DNA of 38,986 nucleotides from Planktomarina sp. (GCA_020630595.1 JAHDBC010000019.1:1-38986); one strand, 5' to 3'; counted from the first letter of the stretch, positions 7,921-16,400 are shown. Notes: generated by a model not told the origin, from the sequence alone. Numbers and translations are program-made.

Positions 7921-8090
7921 TCAACTTCTCCCGCGCCGGTTCCGCTGCGTTGATTGTCCTGTGCGCGCAATTGGTTCAGAAGATCCTGAAAACGATCAGG
8001 CACCTGTTCTTCAATGATTTCCTGATACACACGTTTCAGGTTTTCATCGATCTGCTGATCGTAGTTTGAACCGTTCTTTTCATCTGCCAT
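7917..8090 (-). CDS. nepR: Anti-sigma factor NepR
   Basis: A 57-residue protein with the NepR core: IDENLKRVYQEIIEE followed by VPDRFQDLLNQLRAQ. In this family two helices clamp EcfG and, when PhyR is phosphorylated, transfer to PhyR. The ATG at 8090 is chosen over an upstream in-frame start at 8150, because the upstream extension (MRIVPQFRRK...) is not family-like and would run through the promoter. The ribosome-binding site is weak (an AGGAAG lies somewhat far upstream). First gene of nepR-ecfG-kinase-PLD, divergent from phyR, as in many Rhodobacteraceae. Confidence 0.9.
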   Translation of the reverse strand: MADEKNGSNYDQQIDENLKRVYQEIIEEQVPDRFQDLLNQLRAQDNQRSGTGAGEVE

Positions 8091-8136
8091 CAGTGGACTA
8101 CTTTCTTCCTGAACCGGAAATTTTCTGCGGAATTGT

Positions 8137-8162
8137 GGAACTATACGCACAGATGCGACGTT
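8137..8162 (+). promoter_or_regulatory. EcfG-type promoter for phyR
   Basis: GGAAC (8137-8141), 17 bases, CGTT (8159-8162), 39 bases before the phyR ATG. It implies positive autoregulation of the response and overlaps the opposite-strand nepR promoter almost completely. Confidence 0.75.
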
Positions 8163-8169
8163 TGGTTCC
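8144..8169 (-). promoter_or_regulatory. EcfG-type promoter for nepR-ecfG
   Basis: On the minus strand GGGAAC (core 8169-8165), 17 bases, CGTA (8147-8144), one mismatch in the -10 element. It lies 54 bases before the nepR ATG and is interleaved with the phyR promoter. Confidence 0.6.
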
Positions 8170-8200
8170 CGTAATTACGAAAAAAAGGGTGTCATTGATC

Positions 8201-9001
8201 ATGAACACTATCAATTTTACCACAGCGATCAGCGATGCACTGCCGTTCCTGCGCCGTTACGCCCGCGCACTGACTGGCAGTCAGCGATCAGGCGATGCCT
8301 ATGCCGCTGCAACGCTGGAAGCGGTCTTGCATGACCGGACCGCGATCCAACAGGCTTCAAATGTCCGCGTCGGGCTGTTCAAAACATTCCACAAACTGTG
8401 GAACAGTTCTGGTGCGCCCATTGATGCGGAAAAGGACGGGCTGCGCGCAAAGGTGCAAAAGCACCTAAGCCGATTGACCCCCCATTCCCGCGAAGCATTG
8501 CTGTTGAACACGATCGAAGACTTCAGCGTCGCCGCTGTTGCCGAAATCATGGAACAGTCTGAAGAAGAAACGCGGCAGTTGATCGACATGGCGCGGCAGG
8601 AAATGCAGGACGCCGTGTCTGGGTCTGTGATGATCATCGAAGACGAAGCGATCATTGCGATGGATCTGGAAATGTTTGTGGCCGATATGGGCCACCGGGT
8701 CACGGGCGTGGCACGAACCCATGACGATGCGACCAAACTGGCGCAGGCCGATGTGCCGGATTTGATCTTGGCCGACATTCAATTGGCCGACAATTCGTCT
8801 GGCATCGAAGCGGTCAGCGAAATTTTGGATACCCATGGTGATCGTCCGGTGATCTTTATCACGGCTTTCCCGGAACGTTTGCTGACCGGCGAACGGCCCG
8901 AACCTGCATTCCTGATTTCGAAACCCTATTCAGAAGAACAGGTGCGATCGGCGATCAGTCAGGCGATGTTCTTCAAATCGACCGAAACGCTTAAGGCATA
9001 A
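8201..9001 (+). CDS. phyR: Anti-anti-sigma response regulator PhyR
   Basis: A 266-residue protein joining a degenerate EcfG-like sigma domain (residues 5-135) to a receiver domain (142-258). The receiver has the acidic pair E147/D148 (MIIEDEA), the phosphorylation site D192 (LILADIQLAD), T221 (FITAFPE) and K241 (LISKPYS). Phosphorylation exposes the sigma-like domain, which then sequesters NepR and frees EcfG. The ATG at 8201 is used because the in-frame extension upstream runs through the promoter. Transcribed away from nepR, under an EcfG-type promoter, and closed by a strong terminator. Confidence 0.95.
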   Translation: MNTINFTTAISDALPFLRRYARALTGSQRSGDAYAAATLEAVLHDRTAIQQASNVRVGLFKTFHKLWNSSGAPIDAEKDGLRAKVQKHLSRLTPHSREALLLNTIEDFSVAAVAEIMEQSEEETRQLIDMARQEMQDAVSGSVMIIEDEAIIAMDLEMFVADMGHRVTGVARTHDDATKLAQADVPDLILADIQLADNSSGIEAVSEILDTHGDRPVIFITAFPERLLTGERPEPAFLISKPYSEEQVRSAISQAMFFKSTETLKA

Positions 9002-9009
9002 ACGATGTC

Positions 9010-9034
9010 GGGCTGGCAATTTGCCAGCCCGTTT
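9010..9034 (+). terminator. Rho-independent terminator after phyR
   Basis: A 9-base stem, GGGCTGGCA (9010-9018) with TGCCAGCCC (9022-9030), a three-base loop and GTTTT directly after. It lies 8 bases beyond the phyR stop. Confidence 0.9.
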
Positions 9035-9038
9035 TGCC

Positions 9039-9536
9039 TTAACCCTTTGCAATTGCACGCAACATCCATGCCGCCTGTTCGTGGAACGCAGACCGTTCCG
9101 TCGCCAGATCTTCGGTGACAACATCGCGTCTGCCTTCGGTCAGTTCGACAAGCGCGTGCAACCTGTGTGCGATGCGTTCATGATCTGCCGCCAAATCTTC
9201 GCACATTTCGCCCGCTGATGGTTGGGCGTCTTTGTCTTTGATCACGGACTTCTGCATGATTTCGGCAAAGTTCATCGGGGCGAATTGGCCCAATGCACGA
9301 ATGCGTTCTGCCAGTTCATCGGCTGCTGCGAACATATTTTCATAGTGTTCTTCGGTCAGATTGTGGATCGAATAAAACAGCGGCCCTTCAACGTTCCAGT
9401 GATAGGCATGTGTTTTGAATGTCAGCCGATATGTATCGGCCAAAACATCCGCCAACCCTTCTGCAATCGGCGCAACATCGGTAACACCTGTTTCGACTGA
9501 ATCTGTTTTTGGGACGACCTTCAGTGCATCTGTCAT
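9039..9536 (-). CDS. dps: Dps family ferritin-like DNA-protection protein
   Basis: A 165-residue protein. The inter-subunit ferroxidase residues are present with the spacing of E. coli Dps: H46 (HWNVEGP), H58, E62, D73 and E77 (SIHNLTEEHYENM then DELAE). It should oxidise Fe(II) with peroxide, store iron and protect DNA as a dodecamer. The ATG at 9536 is chosen because AGGAG lies 7 bases upstream, unlike the earlier in-frame start at 9587. An EcfG-like promoter lies 32 bases further upstream, consistent with stress induction. Confidence 0.93.
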   Translation of the reverse strand: MTDALKVVPKTDSVETGVTDVAPIAEGLADVLADTYRLTFKTHAYHWNVEGPLFYSIHNLTEEHYENMFAAADELAERIRALGQFAPMNFAEIMQKSVIKDKDAQPSAGEMCEDLAADHERIAHRLHALVELTEGRRDVVTEDLATERSAFHEQAAWMLRAIAKG

Positions 9537-9568
9537 AGCAATCTCCTGTCTGCTTTCTTCACAGACAA

Positions 9569-9594
9569 AACCCAATGCCTTGCACAATTGTTCC
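9569..9594 (-). promoter_or_regulatory. EcfG-like promoter for dps
   Basis: On the minus strand GGAAC (9594-9590), 17 bases, GGTT (9572-9569). One base from the consensus -10; placed 32 bases before the dps ATG. Confidence 0.55.
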
Positions 9595-9616
9595 GAAATT
9601 GGCCGGAAAACGTCGG

Positions 9617-9943
9617 CTATGCCTTGTTGAACACTTCAGCCAACTTTTCTTTCAACGTCTCAGCCGTGAACGGCCTTGCAACTTTTGACATACCGCTTGG
9701 GGGTTCATCCCCGTTCGCGTTTGTCAGAATGAATTGCACACCTTTGTCCTGCATGGCGGACATTTGCGGAAATTCGGAAATCTCTTCCGGTTTGGCGTCC
9801 AAAAGAACCGCAACAGGTGTATCGATTTGCACGAAATCCGGCATGTCAGGGACAGATATCACCGGGACATCCTCCCAAAAATCTGCAACGGTTTCGGCCA
9901 GATCAAGCCGGATAAAGGGGTCTCGTTCCACGATCAGGATCAT
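9617..9943 (-). CDS. Divergent single-domain receiver protein
   Basis: A 108-residue protein with the outline of a CheY-like receiver and no output domain. Acidic residues E6/D8 (LIVERDP), a candidate phosphorylation site D49 (AVLLDAKPE) and T74 (FILTNAN) are in place. The usual conserved lysine is an arginine, R90 (VARPFTAE), and the loop after D49 is atypical. The ATG at 9943 is preferred over 10060, with AGGA about 8 bases upstream. It lies 80 bases upstream of dps on the same strand. It could modulate phosphate flow in the stress pathway, but that is only suggested by position. Confidence 0.7.
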   Translation of the reverse strand: MILIVERDPFIRLDLAETVADFWEDVPVISVPDMPDFVQIDTPVAVLLDAKPEEISEFPQMSAMQDKGVQFILTNANGDEPPSGMSKVARPFTAETLKEKLAEVFNKA

Positions 9944-10038
9944 TGTGTTTCCTTTGTCTTCACCCCTCCCCTGATGGAACCTTTGCAGCCTTCGCGCATT
10001 AAACTGTGACATAGCAACGAAGGGATCATGAGGTGAAA

Positions 10039-10767
10039 ATGGCCACACAGTGCGAAGCATGTCCGCTGCATCGAGCTGAACTGTTTACCCCAGTGTCGAC
10101 CGAAGATCGAAAAGTGACACAGCGATTCAAATCCGGCGAATTGCAGATCGATCCAGGAACGCCCATCCTGATGGAAGGGTCCAATGCGCCACAGCTGTAT
10201 ACCGCATTGCGCGGCATGGGGCTGCGATACACGACCCTTCCAAATGGCCAACGGCAAGTCATCAATTTCATCTTCCCCGGTGATTTCATCGGCCTGCAGG
10301 CGGGGGTGATGAACGAAATGAAACATTCGGTCGAAGCGACGACCGCGATGACGCTTTGCGTGTTTGATCGCAATGAATTGTTCAACTTCTTCCAGAACCA
10401 TCCCGACCGCGCCTTTGACATCACGTGGCTGGCGGCGGAAGAAGAACACTTTCTGGGCGCATCCCTTGCCACCGTGGGCCAGCGAACCGCCTACGAAGCG
10501 GTGGCATGGGCGTTGTCAAAGGTATATCAACGGGGCGCGGGCCTTGGCCTTGTGAACAAAAACCGAATGCCACTGCCCTACAAACAACAGGATTTCGCAG
10601 ATGCACTTGGCCTGTCACTTGTGCACACCAACAAAACACTTGCGAAACTGCGCGAACGCCAACTTGCCACGTGGGTCGACGGTGTGCTGCATATTCCTGA
10701 TTTGGAAAAACTGATCGTTGCGGCTGCGGATGTTCCGGAACCCCTGGCACCGCGGCCCTTTATCTAA
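10039..10767 (+). CDS. Crp/Fnr family transcriptional regulator
   Basis: A 242-residue regulator with a cyclic-nucleotide-binding-like beta-roll (residues about 30-120) and a C-terminal Crp-type winged helix (about 150-225, including LPYKQQDFADALGLSLVHTNKTLAKLR). An N-terminal CEACPLH gives Cys5 and Cys8; the only other nearby candidate ligands are His11 and Cys107, so the four-cysteine set of true FNR is incomplete. The start at ATG 10039 is chosen over GTG 10033 because GAGG lies 5 bases before it. A weak EcfG-like site (GGAAC, 16 bases, CATT, at 9976-10000) lies upstream. Closed by a strong terminator. Confidence 0.85.
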   Translation: MATQCEACPLHRAELFTPVSTEDRKVTQRFKSGELQIDPGTPILMEGSNAPQLYTALRGMGLRYTTLPNGQRQVINFIFPGDFIGLQAGVMNEMKHSVEATTAMTLCVFDRNELFNFFQNHPDRAFDITWLAAEEEHFLGASLATVGQRTAYEAVAWALSKVYQRGAGLGLVNKNRMPLPYKQQDFADALGLSLVHTNKTLAKLRERQLATWVDGVLHIPDLEKLIVAAADVPEPLAPRPFI

Positions 10768-10772
10768 GACAA

Positions 10773-10806
10773 AAAAGCCTGCGTCCGAATCTGGACGCAG
10801 GCTTTT
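10773..10806. terminator. Bidirectional Rho-independent terminator
   Basis: AAAA plus GCCTGCGTCC (10777-10786) pairs with GGACGCAGGC (10793-10802) plus TTTT, with a six-base loop. The A-tract on one side and T-tract on the other serve both the Crp/Fnr gene and the convergent PLDc_N gene. Confidence 0.92.
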
Positions 10807-10817
10807 GCGTGATGGCT

Positions 10818-11009
10818 TTAGGCCCGTGTCGCGGCGGACCGGGGGCCTGCAATCAGCCAGATGATGAACCCAAGAACCGGCAACACAATCACCAAAAGGC
10901 TCCACAGCACTTTGCGACCGGTTGATGCATTGGACCCGATGATGGAAACCAGCGCCCACAGATCCAGCGCCAAAATGATCAAACCGCTTAGTCCTGCAAG
11001 ATCAAACAT
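10818..11009 (-). CDS. PLDc_N-domain small membrane protein
   Basis: A 63-residue protein with two hydrophobic segments (residues about 5-24 and 33-53). The pattern ALVSIIGSNASTGRKVLWSLLVIVLPVLG matches the PLDc_N domain (PF13396), the membrane anchor normally fused in front of cardiolipin synthases; here it stands alone. A ribosome-binding site (AAGGAGAA) precedes the ATG, and an exact EcfG promoter lies 53 bases upstream. A free-standing anchor could work with the phospholipase D-like protein of this island, which lacks a membrane segment; that pairing is inference. Confidence 0.8.
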   Translation of the reverse strand: MFDLAGLSGLIILALDLWALVSIIGSNASTGRKVLWSLLVIVLPVLGFIIWLIAGPRSAATRA

Positions 11010-11061
11010 GAAAACTTCTCCTTCTTTTGGTCAACACGCATGTGTCGAACTCTTGGTGGTT

Positions 11062-11086
11062 AACGTCTGCGCACTTGAATGGTTCC
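11062..11086 (-). promoter_or_regulatory. EcfG-type promoter for the PLDc_N gene
   Basis: On the minus strand GGAAC (11086-11082), 16 bases, CGTT (11065-11062), an exact match, 53 bases before the ATG at 11009. The rest of the 283-base gap to tamA shows no further gene. Confidence 0.78.
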
Positions 11087-11292
11087 GGCTGGCTTCGTGC
11101 CGCGGGTTGCGACGCGTCGGTTGAATTATGGACATGGGAACAAATATTAGGCGAAGTCGCGGTCTGGGCTGCACAAAACAGCATGGGCTTGCCGGTCGGC
11201 TGGCGGCGCGGGTCGCCCCGCTGGTCCTTCGACACCAGACATGGTTAAGGGGGCGCAGCTGGCCGTACCTTGCACAGGATCAGGATGCCGCA

Positions 11293-13107
11293 ATGAAATT
11301 TTGCACGGATTTTCACTTTCGTTCGTCTTTGACCGCCCTGTCCCGTGTCGCACAGGCCGGCGCAGTCGCGGCGTTTTTCTGGGCCACCCCGGGGATGGTC
11401 GGTGCCGATGTCACGTTCACAACGCCCCTGCCCCCTGAACTGTCCGACGATGTGGCAGCCGCCCCCCGCGTTCTGGATTTGCCCGCCGATGCGGCGACTG
11501 CGGATGTGATCACCGCAGCCCGGGGCGATTACCGCCGAATTCTGGCAGAACTTTATGATGCGGGGTATTTTGGCGCGTCGGTTTCCATCACGCTGAACGG
11601 AAACGAAGCAGCAGCCATTTCGCCGTTTGACCGACCATCACGGGTCAGGCCCATCCTTATCCAAGTCACGCCCGGCACGCCGTTTCGGTTCGGCACAGCC
11701 CGCGTCACCCCCCTGCCCGACGGGGCAGTTTTGCCAGACAGCTTTGCCCCCAATGCCCCCGCATCCACAGGCGCAATTCGCGATGCCGCGCAGGCCGGTG
11801 TGGATGCATGGATCGCGGCATCCCATGCCAAGGCGCGCGTGTCCGGTCAGGCCATCACCGCACGCCACGCGGCCAACCGGTTGGATGCCCAGCTGACCAT
11901 TGCCCCCGGCCCTGCCCTGTCGTTTGGATCGTTGATTTTGGAAACAGACAGCGCCGTCCGCCCGGCGGCGGTGCAGCGCATTGCATCGTTCCCGACCGGC
12001 CAGCCGTTTGACCCAGATACGGTTTCAACCGTGCGCGACAGATTGCTGGATACCGGGGCCTTCAATTCCGTGGTCCTGCGACAGGCCGATACCCCAAACG
12101 CAGATGGCACGCTGGATTATATCCTTGCCGTCGAAGATACCCTGCCCCGCCGCATCGGCGGGGGCGCGGAACTGTCGTCTTCGGATGGGCTTAGCCTTGA
12201 AGCGTTTTGGCTGCATCGCAATGCCTTTGGCGGCGCGGAACGGTTTCGCTTTGATTTCGCCATCGAAGGGCTGGCGCAATCCGACCGGCCCGATGTTTTG
12301 CTGGATATGTCGTTGGCGATCCCGGGGTTTCGGCGGCCCGATGATACGTTGACCTTCACATTCGAAGCGGCACGCCGGTTTGAACCAACATTCAACAGCC
12401 GTCTGGTGGCATTCGGCTTTTTGCGGGATCGCACGGTCAACGATCGGCTGACGGTTGGCGCCGGGGCAGATTTTCGGTTTTCAAGGGTGACCGATGCCTT
12501 TGGCACCCGGGATCTGGCGCATTTCGCCCCCAACCTGCAAGGGGTGTATGATGGCCGCGATGATCCGCTTGCGCCCACATCAGGCTTTTACGCTGACGTG
12601 TCTGTCAGGCCTTTTCTGGAACTCAGCGATGATGCGGATTCCGGGGTGCAAGCCACGGCTGATCTTCGGGCCTATACCGCGCTGAACGATGGTTTGGTGT
12701 TGGCCGGGCGGGCACAGATTGGGCAAATCTGGGCGGCCGGGCGCGCAGGCACCCCGGCGGAATGGCTGTTCACATCGGGCGGCGGCGGCACTGTTCGCGG
12801 CCTGCCCTATAAATCACTGGGCGTGACCGAACCGTCAGGCGCGATCACAGGCGGGCGCGGCTTTCTTGCACTGTCGTTCGAAGCACGCCAATCCATCACA
12901 GATACGCTGGGCATCGTCGGGTTTGCAGATGCGGGTTTCGTGTCTGAAACCCCTGATCTTTCCGGTGCCGATTGGCACGCAGGCGCAGGCATCGGCGCGC
13001 GGTACACAACGCCCCTTGGGCCGTTGCGGGTGGATTTGGCCGTGCCCGTGCGCGGTGGGGATGCGGGTGACTTTGCCCTGTATATCGGAATTGGGCAGGC
13101 ATTTTGA
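11293..13107 (+). CDS. tamA: TamA, Omp85-family outer-membrane assembly factor
   Basis: A 604-residue protein with a hydrophobic N-terminal export segment (residues about 20-37), POTRA-like repeats (residues about 60-270, including TPFRFGTARVTPL and FGSLILETDS) and a C-terminal beta-barrel of the surface-antigen type ending in ALYIGIGQAF, with the terminal phenylalanine of outer-membrane barrels. The barrel motif GGGGTVRGLPYKSLG is typical of Omp85. The ATG at 11293 is chosen because it directly precedes the export signal. It overlaps tamB by one base. Together they form the TAM complex that inserts outer-membrane proteins and moves lipid across the periplasm. Confidence 0.88.
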   Translation: MKFCTDFHFRSSLTALSRVAQAGAVAAFFWATPGMVGADVTFTTPLPPELSDDVAAAPRVLDLPADAATADVITAARGDYRRILAELYDAGYFGASVSITLNGNEAAAISPFDRPSRVRPILIQVTPGTPFRFGTARVTPLPDGAVLPDSFAPNAPASTGAIRDAAQAGVDAWIAASHAKARVSGQAITARHAANRLDAQLTIAPGPALSFGSLILETDSAVRPAAVQRIASFPTGQPFDPDTVSTVRDRLLDTGAFNSVVLRQADTPNADGTLDYILAVEDTLPRRIGGGAELSSSDGLSLEAFWLHRNAFGGAERFRFDFAIEGLAQSDRPDVLLDMSLAIPGFRRPDDTLTFTFEAARRFEPTFNSRLVAFGFLRDRTVNDRLTVGAGADFRFSRVTDAFGTRDLAHFAPNLQGVYDGRDDPLAPTSGFYADVSVRPFLELSDDADSGVQATADLRAYTALNDGLVLAGRAQIGQIWAAGRAGTPAEWLFTSGGGGTVRGLPYKSLGVTEPSGAITGGRGFLALSFEARQSITDTLGIVGFADAGFVSETPDLSGADWHAGAGIGARYTTPLGPLRVDLAVPVRGGDAGDFALYIGIGQAF

Positions 13108-16100
13108 TGCGGTATGTTTTTGCACTTTGGATCCTTTTGATCCCAACCTTTGCCACCGCGCAGGATGGGCTGGTGGCCCGCACCATCGAATCCCAGCTTA
13201 GCACCGAAGATCGTATCGTACGCGTCACCGGATTGTCTGGGTCATTGTCGTCGCGTGCGACGGTGGAAACCATCACGGTCGCCGACCGGTCTGGCGTTTG
13301 GCTGACAATCACTGACGCCGTGCTGGATTGGGATCGCCGGGCGCTGTTGAACAGGCGGCTGTCCGTGGAAACCCTGTCCGCAGCCAGCCTGACCGTCGCC
13401 CGTGCGCCCCTGTCCGGCGACACCGCAGATCTGCCAGACGCAGAGGCCAGCGGCTTTTCCATTCCCCGCCTGCCCCTGGTGATCCAGATTGATGACGTTT
13501 CAATCGATCAGGTGTCGCTGGGCCCCACTGTGCTGGGCGAAGCCGCCGTTTTGTCGGTGCAGGCCGCCCTGTTGCTGGAAGATGGGCAATTGGATGCCAC
13601 GCTGAACGCAGAACGGCTGGATCAAACCCGCGGATCAGCCGCCATCGTTTTGGGCTTCACGCCGGATGACGAAGTGCTGACCATCGACATCAGCGCCACC
13701 GAACCCGCAGGCGGGATTGCAGCCCGGGCCCTGTCGTTGCCCGGTCTTCCGTCTGTCGCGCTAACGGTTCAGGGCACCGGACCGTTGGATGATTTTGCGG
13801 CTGATGTCGCCTTGGCCACAGATGGCACAGACCGCCTGTCTGGCCAGCTTCGGCTGCTGGGACAGGACGACGGGCGCAGGTTCAACGCCTTCCTGTCTGG
13901 CGATTTGCGCCCTTTGTTGACGGCACAAGCCGCATCCGTCTTGGGCGCGGAAACCGTGCTGGATGTCCGCGGCACCGCACAGAACAGCGGCACGTTTGAT
14001 CTGGATGCCTTTCGGTTGGAAACAGGCGATCTGGCGCTGGAAGGGCAGGCGGTTGTGCCCCCCGGTGGGTGGCCGTCTTTCTTGCAAGCCAGTGGCCGCT
14101 TTGCAGGCCCCCTGCCGGGCAGTGACGTCACCGTTGGCCCAACGGCCTTTGATTTGTCTTACGACAGCGCCACAGGGCCAGATTGGGCCTTTCAGGCGCA
14201 GATTACCGACTTTGCCCACCCACAGGCCCGCGCGGATGCCATTGCGGTAACAGGGGCAGGCCCCATTGACCCCACCGGCCCCCTGCCCTTTCAGGGGCAG
14301 ATCACGCTGACGGGGCAAGGCAGCCGGATTGACGGGCAAGGCGTTCAACAGGCCATCGGCCCAAGCCCCCAGATTTCCACCCGCCTTAGCGTGTCGAACA
14401 CCGGGGTGGCACGGCTGACCGATCTGATCGCAACGCTTGCAGCCGGGCGCGCAACCGGCGCGCTGACCGTCACACCCGTGGATGGGCAAATCGCCCTAGA
14501 TGCCGACCTTGATGTGTCGGCGCCCGATTTGCGGGTTCTGGCAGGGCTTGCAGGGCGCCCCTTGGCCGGGCAAGCGACCGCATCCGTGACCGCCACGGCC
14601 AGCGTCCCTGCAGGCACAGCAGACATTTCATTGACCGCCCAAACAAATGGCCTGTCGGCCGGGTTGGGTGCCGCCGATGCGCTGATATCGCCCCCAACAA
14701 CGCTGACCGTGCGCGCGCTGCGCACCGTGAACGGGATCACCCTGCGCGGGGCCGAGATTGCAAACAGCCAAGTGTCTGCCACGGCCAGTGGCACCATTGG
14801 CCCCCCGGACGGGACACTGTCATTGACCGCCAACCTGCGTGATCTGGCGACCCTTGTTCCAGCGGTCCCCGGCCGCGTGGAAGCGCAGGCAACGCTGATC
14901 GGATTGAACCGGATTGATGCGCGTGTGGCATCCGCCACCGGGTTGGGTGGGCGTGTGTCGGGCCAGCTTGCGGCCCCTGCCGGGCTTGATCTTGTCGTGC
15001 AAGGCACGGCGCCCTTGGCATTGGCCCAACCGTTTCTACCCGCACAGGCCATCACCGGGCAGGTGCAATATGATCTGTCGATCTTTGGCGATGCGGCCCT
15101 GTCCAGCGTAACAGGCCAGATCCAGACGGCGGATATGCGCATTGCAGACCCTGATCTGGGCTTTGCGCTGGATCGCATCCGCGCCACTGTCGGTTTGTCC
15201 GCCGGGACCGCACAGGTTCAAGCCACCGGTCAGGCGAACCCCGGGACGGTGACGGTCTCTGGCCCCATCACGCTATCGGCCCCCTACCCCACAGATCTGG
15301 CAATTGCGATTGATGGGCTGGATTACCGGTTCGAAGACTTTGCCCAAACGACGGTTGACGCACAGCTTCAACTGTCGGGCACGGCGGCACGGCGGCTGGC
15401 GGTATCAGGGTCCATCGGATTGTCAGACACCGATGTGCAGGTGCCCGATGCAAGCCTTAGCACGGCGGCCCCTATCCCCGATATCACCCATGTGGGTGCA
15501 CCGACCCGTGTGTTGCGCACGCTCGACCGTGCGGGGCTGATGGCCGCAACATCTGAAAATGGTGCACCCGTTGCGCTGCCCTTGGATATTGCAATTACGG
15601 CCCGCACCCCGATTTTTGTGCGTGGCCGGGGACTGGATGCCGTGTTCGGCGGGGCGCTGCGGCTGGGTGGAACAGCCGCCAACCCCCAGCCCGTGGGGCA
15701 ATTCACGTTCACACGGGGCCGATTGGAACTGTTGGGGCAACGACTGGATCTGACCGAAGGCATCATCACCCTGAACGGTGCGCTGGTGCCCGACCTGCGC
15801 GTGGCCGCGACCACCCGCACGGGCGATGTGGCCGCACAGATCGGACTGGAAGGCCCCGCGGATGATCTGGATCTGGTGCTGTCATCCATACCGACCCTGC
15901 CCGAAGATGAAATTCTGGCCCGTATCCTGTTCGGCAAAAGCGCATCCAATCTATCAGCCCTGCAGGTCGCGCGTCTGGTCAATGCCTTATCCGGCCTGAC
16001 GGGGGAAACATCGCTGTTCAGCGCGTTGCGCGATGGATTGGGCGTTGACGATCTGGACCTGCAATCAACCGAAGACGGCAGCGCAGAACTAACGCTGGGG

Positions 16101-16262
16101 CGCCGCATCAGCGAAGACGTTTATTCCGAAGTTGACGTTACATCGGGTGGCGGTCTGGGGCTAAGCCTGAACCTTGATTTGACAGACAACACGACCTTGC
16201 GCGGGTCCGTCGATAACGAAGGGTCATCTGGCATCGGGCTGTTTTGGCAAAAGGATTACTAA
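13107..16262 (+). CDS. tamB: TamB, translocation and assembly module inner-membrane subunit
   Basis: A 1051-residue protein with one N-terminal hydrophobic segment (RYVFALWILLIPTFATA, signal or anchor), a long repetitive beta-rich middle, and a C-terminal DUF490/TamB domain from about residue 750 (with LPEDEILARILFGKSASNLSALQ and the final GSSGIGLFWQKDY). It should bridge the periplasm as a beta-taco groove and partner TamA. It is shorter than E. coli TamB (about 1260). The ATG at 13107 shares its A with the tamA stop (TGATG), so translation is coupled. No clear terminator follows. Confidence 0.88.
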   Translation: MRYVFALWILLIPTFATAQDGLVARTIESQLSTEDRIVRVTGLSGSLSSRATVETITVADRSGVWLTITDAVLDWDRRALLNRRLSVETLSAASLTVARAPLSGDTADLPDAEASGFSIPRLPLVIQIDDVSIDQVSLGPTVLGEAAVLSVQAALLLEDGQLDATLNAERLDQTRGSAAIVLGFTPDDEVLTIDISATEPAGGIAARALSLPGLPSVALTVQGTGPLDDFAADVALATDGTDRLSGQLRLLGQDDGRRFNAFLSGDLRPLLTAQAASVLGAETVLDVRGTAQNSGTFDLDAFRLETGDLALEGQAVVPPGGWPSFLQASGRFAGPLPGSDVTVGPTAFDLSYDSATGPDWAFQAQITDFAHPQARADAIAVTGAGPIDPTGPLPFQGQITLTGQGSRIDGQGVQQAIGPSPQISTRLSVSNTGVARLTDLIATLAAGRATGALTVTPVDGQIALDADLDVSAPDLRVLAGLAGRPLAGQATASVTATASVPAGTADISLTAQTNGLSAGLGAADALISPPTTLTVRALRTVNGITLRGAEIANSQVSATASGTIGPPDGTLSLTANLRDLATLVPAVPGRVEAQATLIGLNRIDARVASATGLGGRVSGQLAAPAGLDLVVQGTAPLALAQPFLPAQAITGQVQYDLSIFGDAALSSVTGQIQTADMRIADPDLGFALDRIRATVGLSAGTAQVQATGQANPGTVTVSGPITLSAPYPTDLAIAIDGLDYRFEDFAQTTVDAQLQLSGTAARRLAVSGSIGLSDTDVQVPDASLSTAAPIPDITHVGAPTRVLRTLDRAGLMAATSENGAPVALPLDIAITARTPIFVRGRGLDAVFGGALRLGGTAANPQPVGQFTFTRGRLELLGQRLDLTEGIITLNGALVPDLRVAATTRTGDVAAQIGLEGPADDLDLVLSSIPTLPEDEILARILFGKSASNLSALQVARLVNALSGLTGETSLFSALRDGLGVDDLDLQSTEDGSAELTLGRRISEDVYSEVDVTSGGGLGLSLNLDLTDNTTLRGSVDNEGSSGIGLFWQKDY

Positions 16263-16400
16263 GCCTTAGGTTGTTTTTAATCATCCTTCGGTTGTAATTC
16301 GCAGTGTCGTTTCCAGTGCCAATCGCGCCTGATTCCATCTGGTCTCTGCCCTCCAGATTTGTCAGTGTGAACAGCGAACTTGAAACGGGGGGATCGGCAG

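Noticed and set aside
9976..10000. Possible EcfG promoter before the Crp/Fnr gene (GGAAC, 16 bases, CATT)
   Set aside because: Same -10 mismatch as the BrkB site; noted in the gene entry only.
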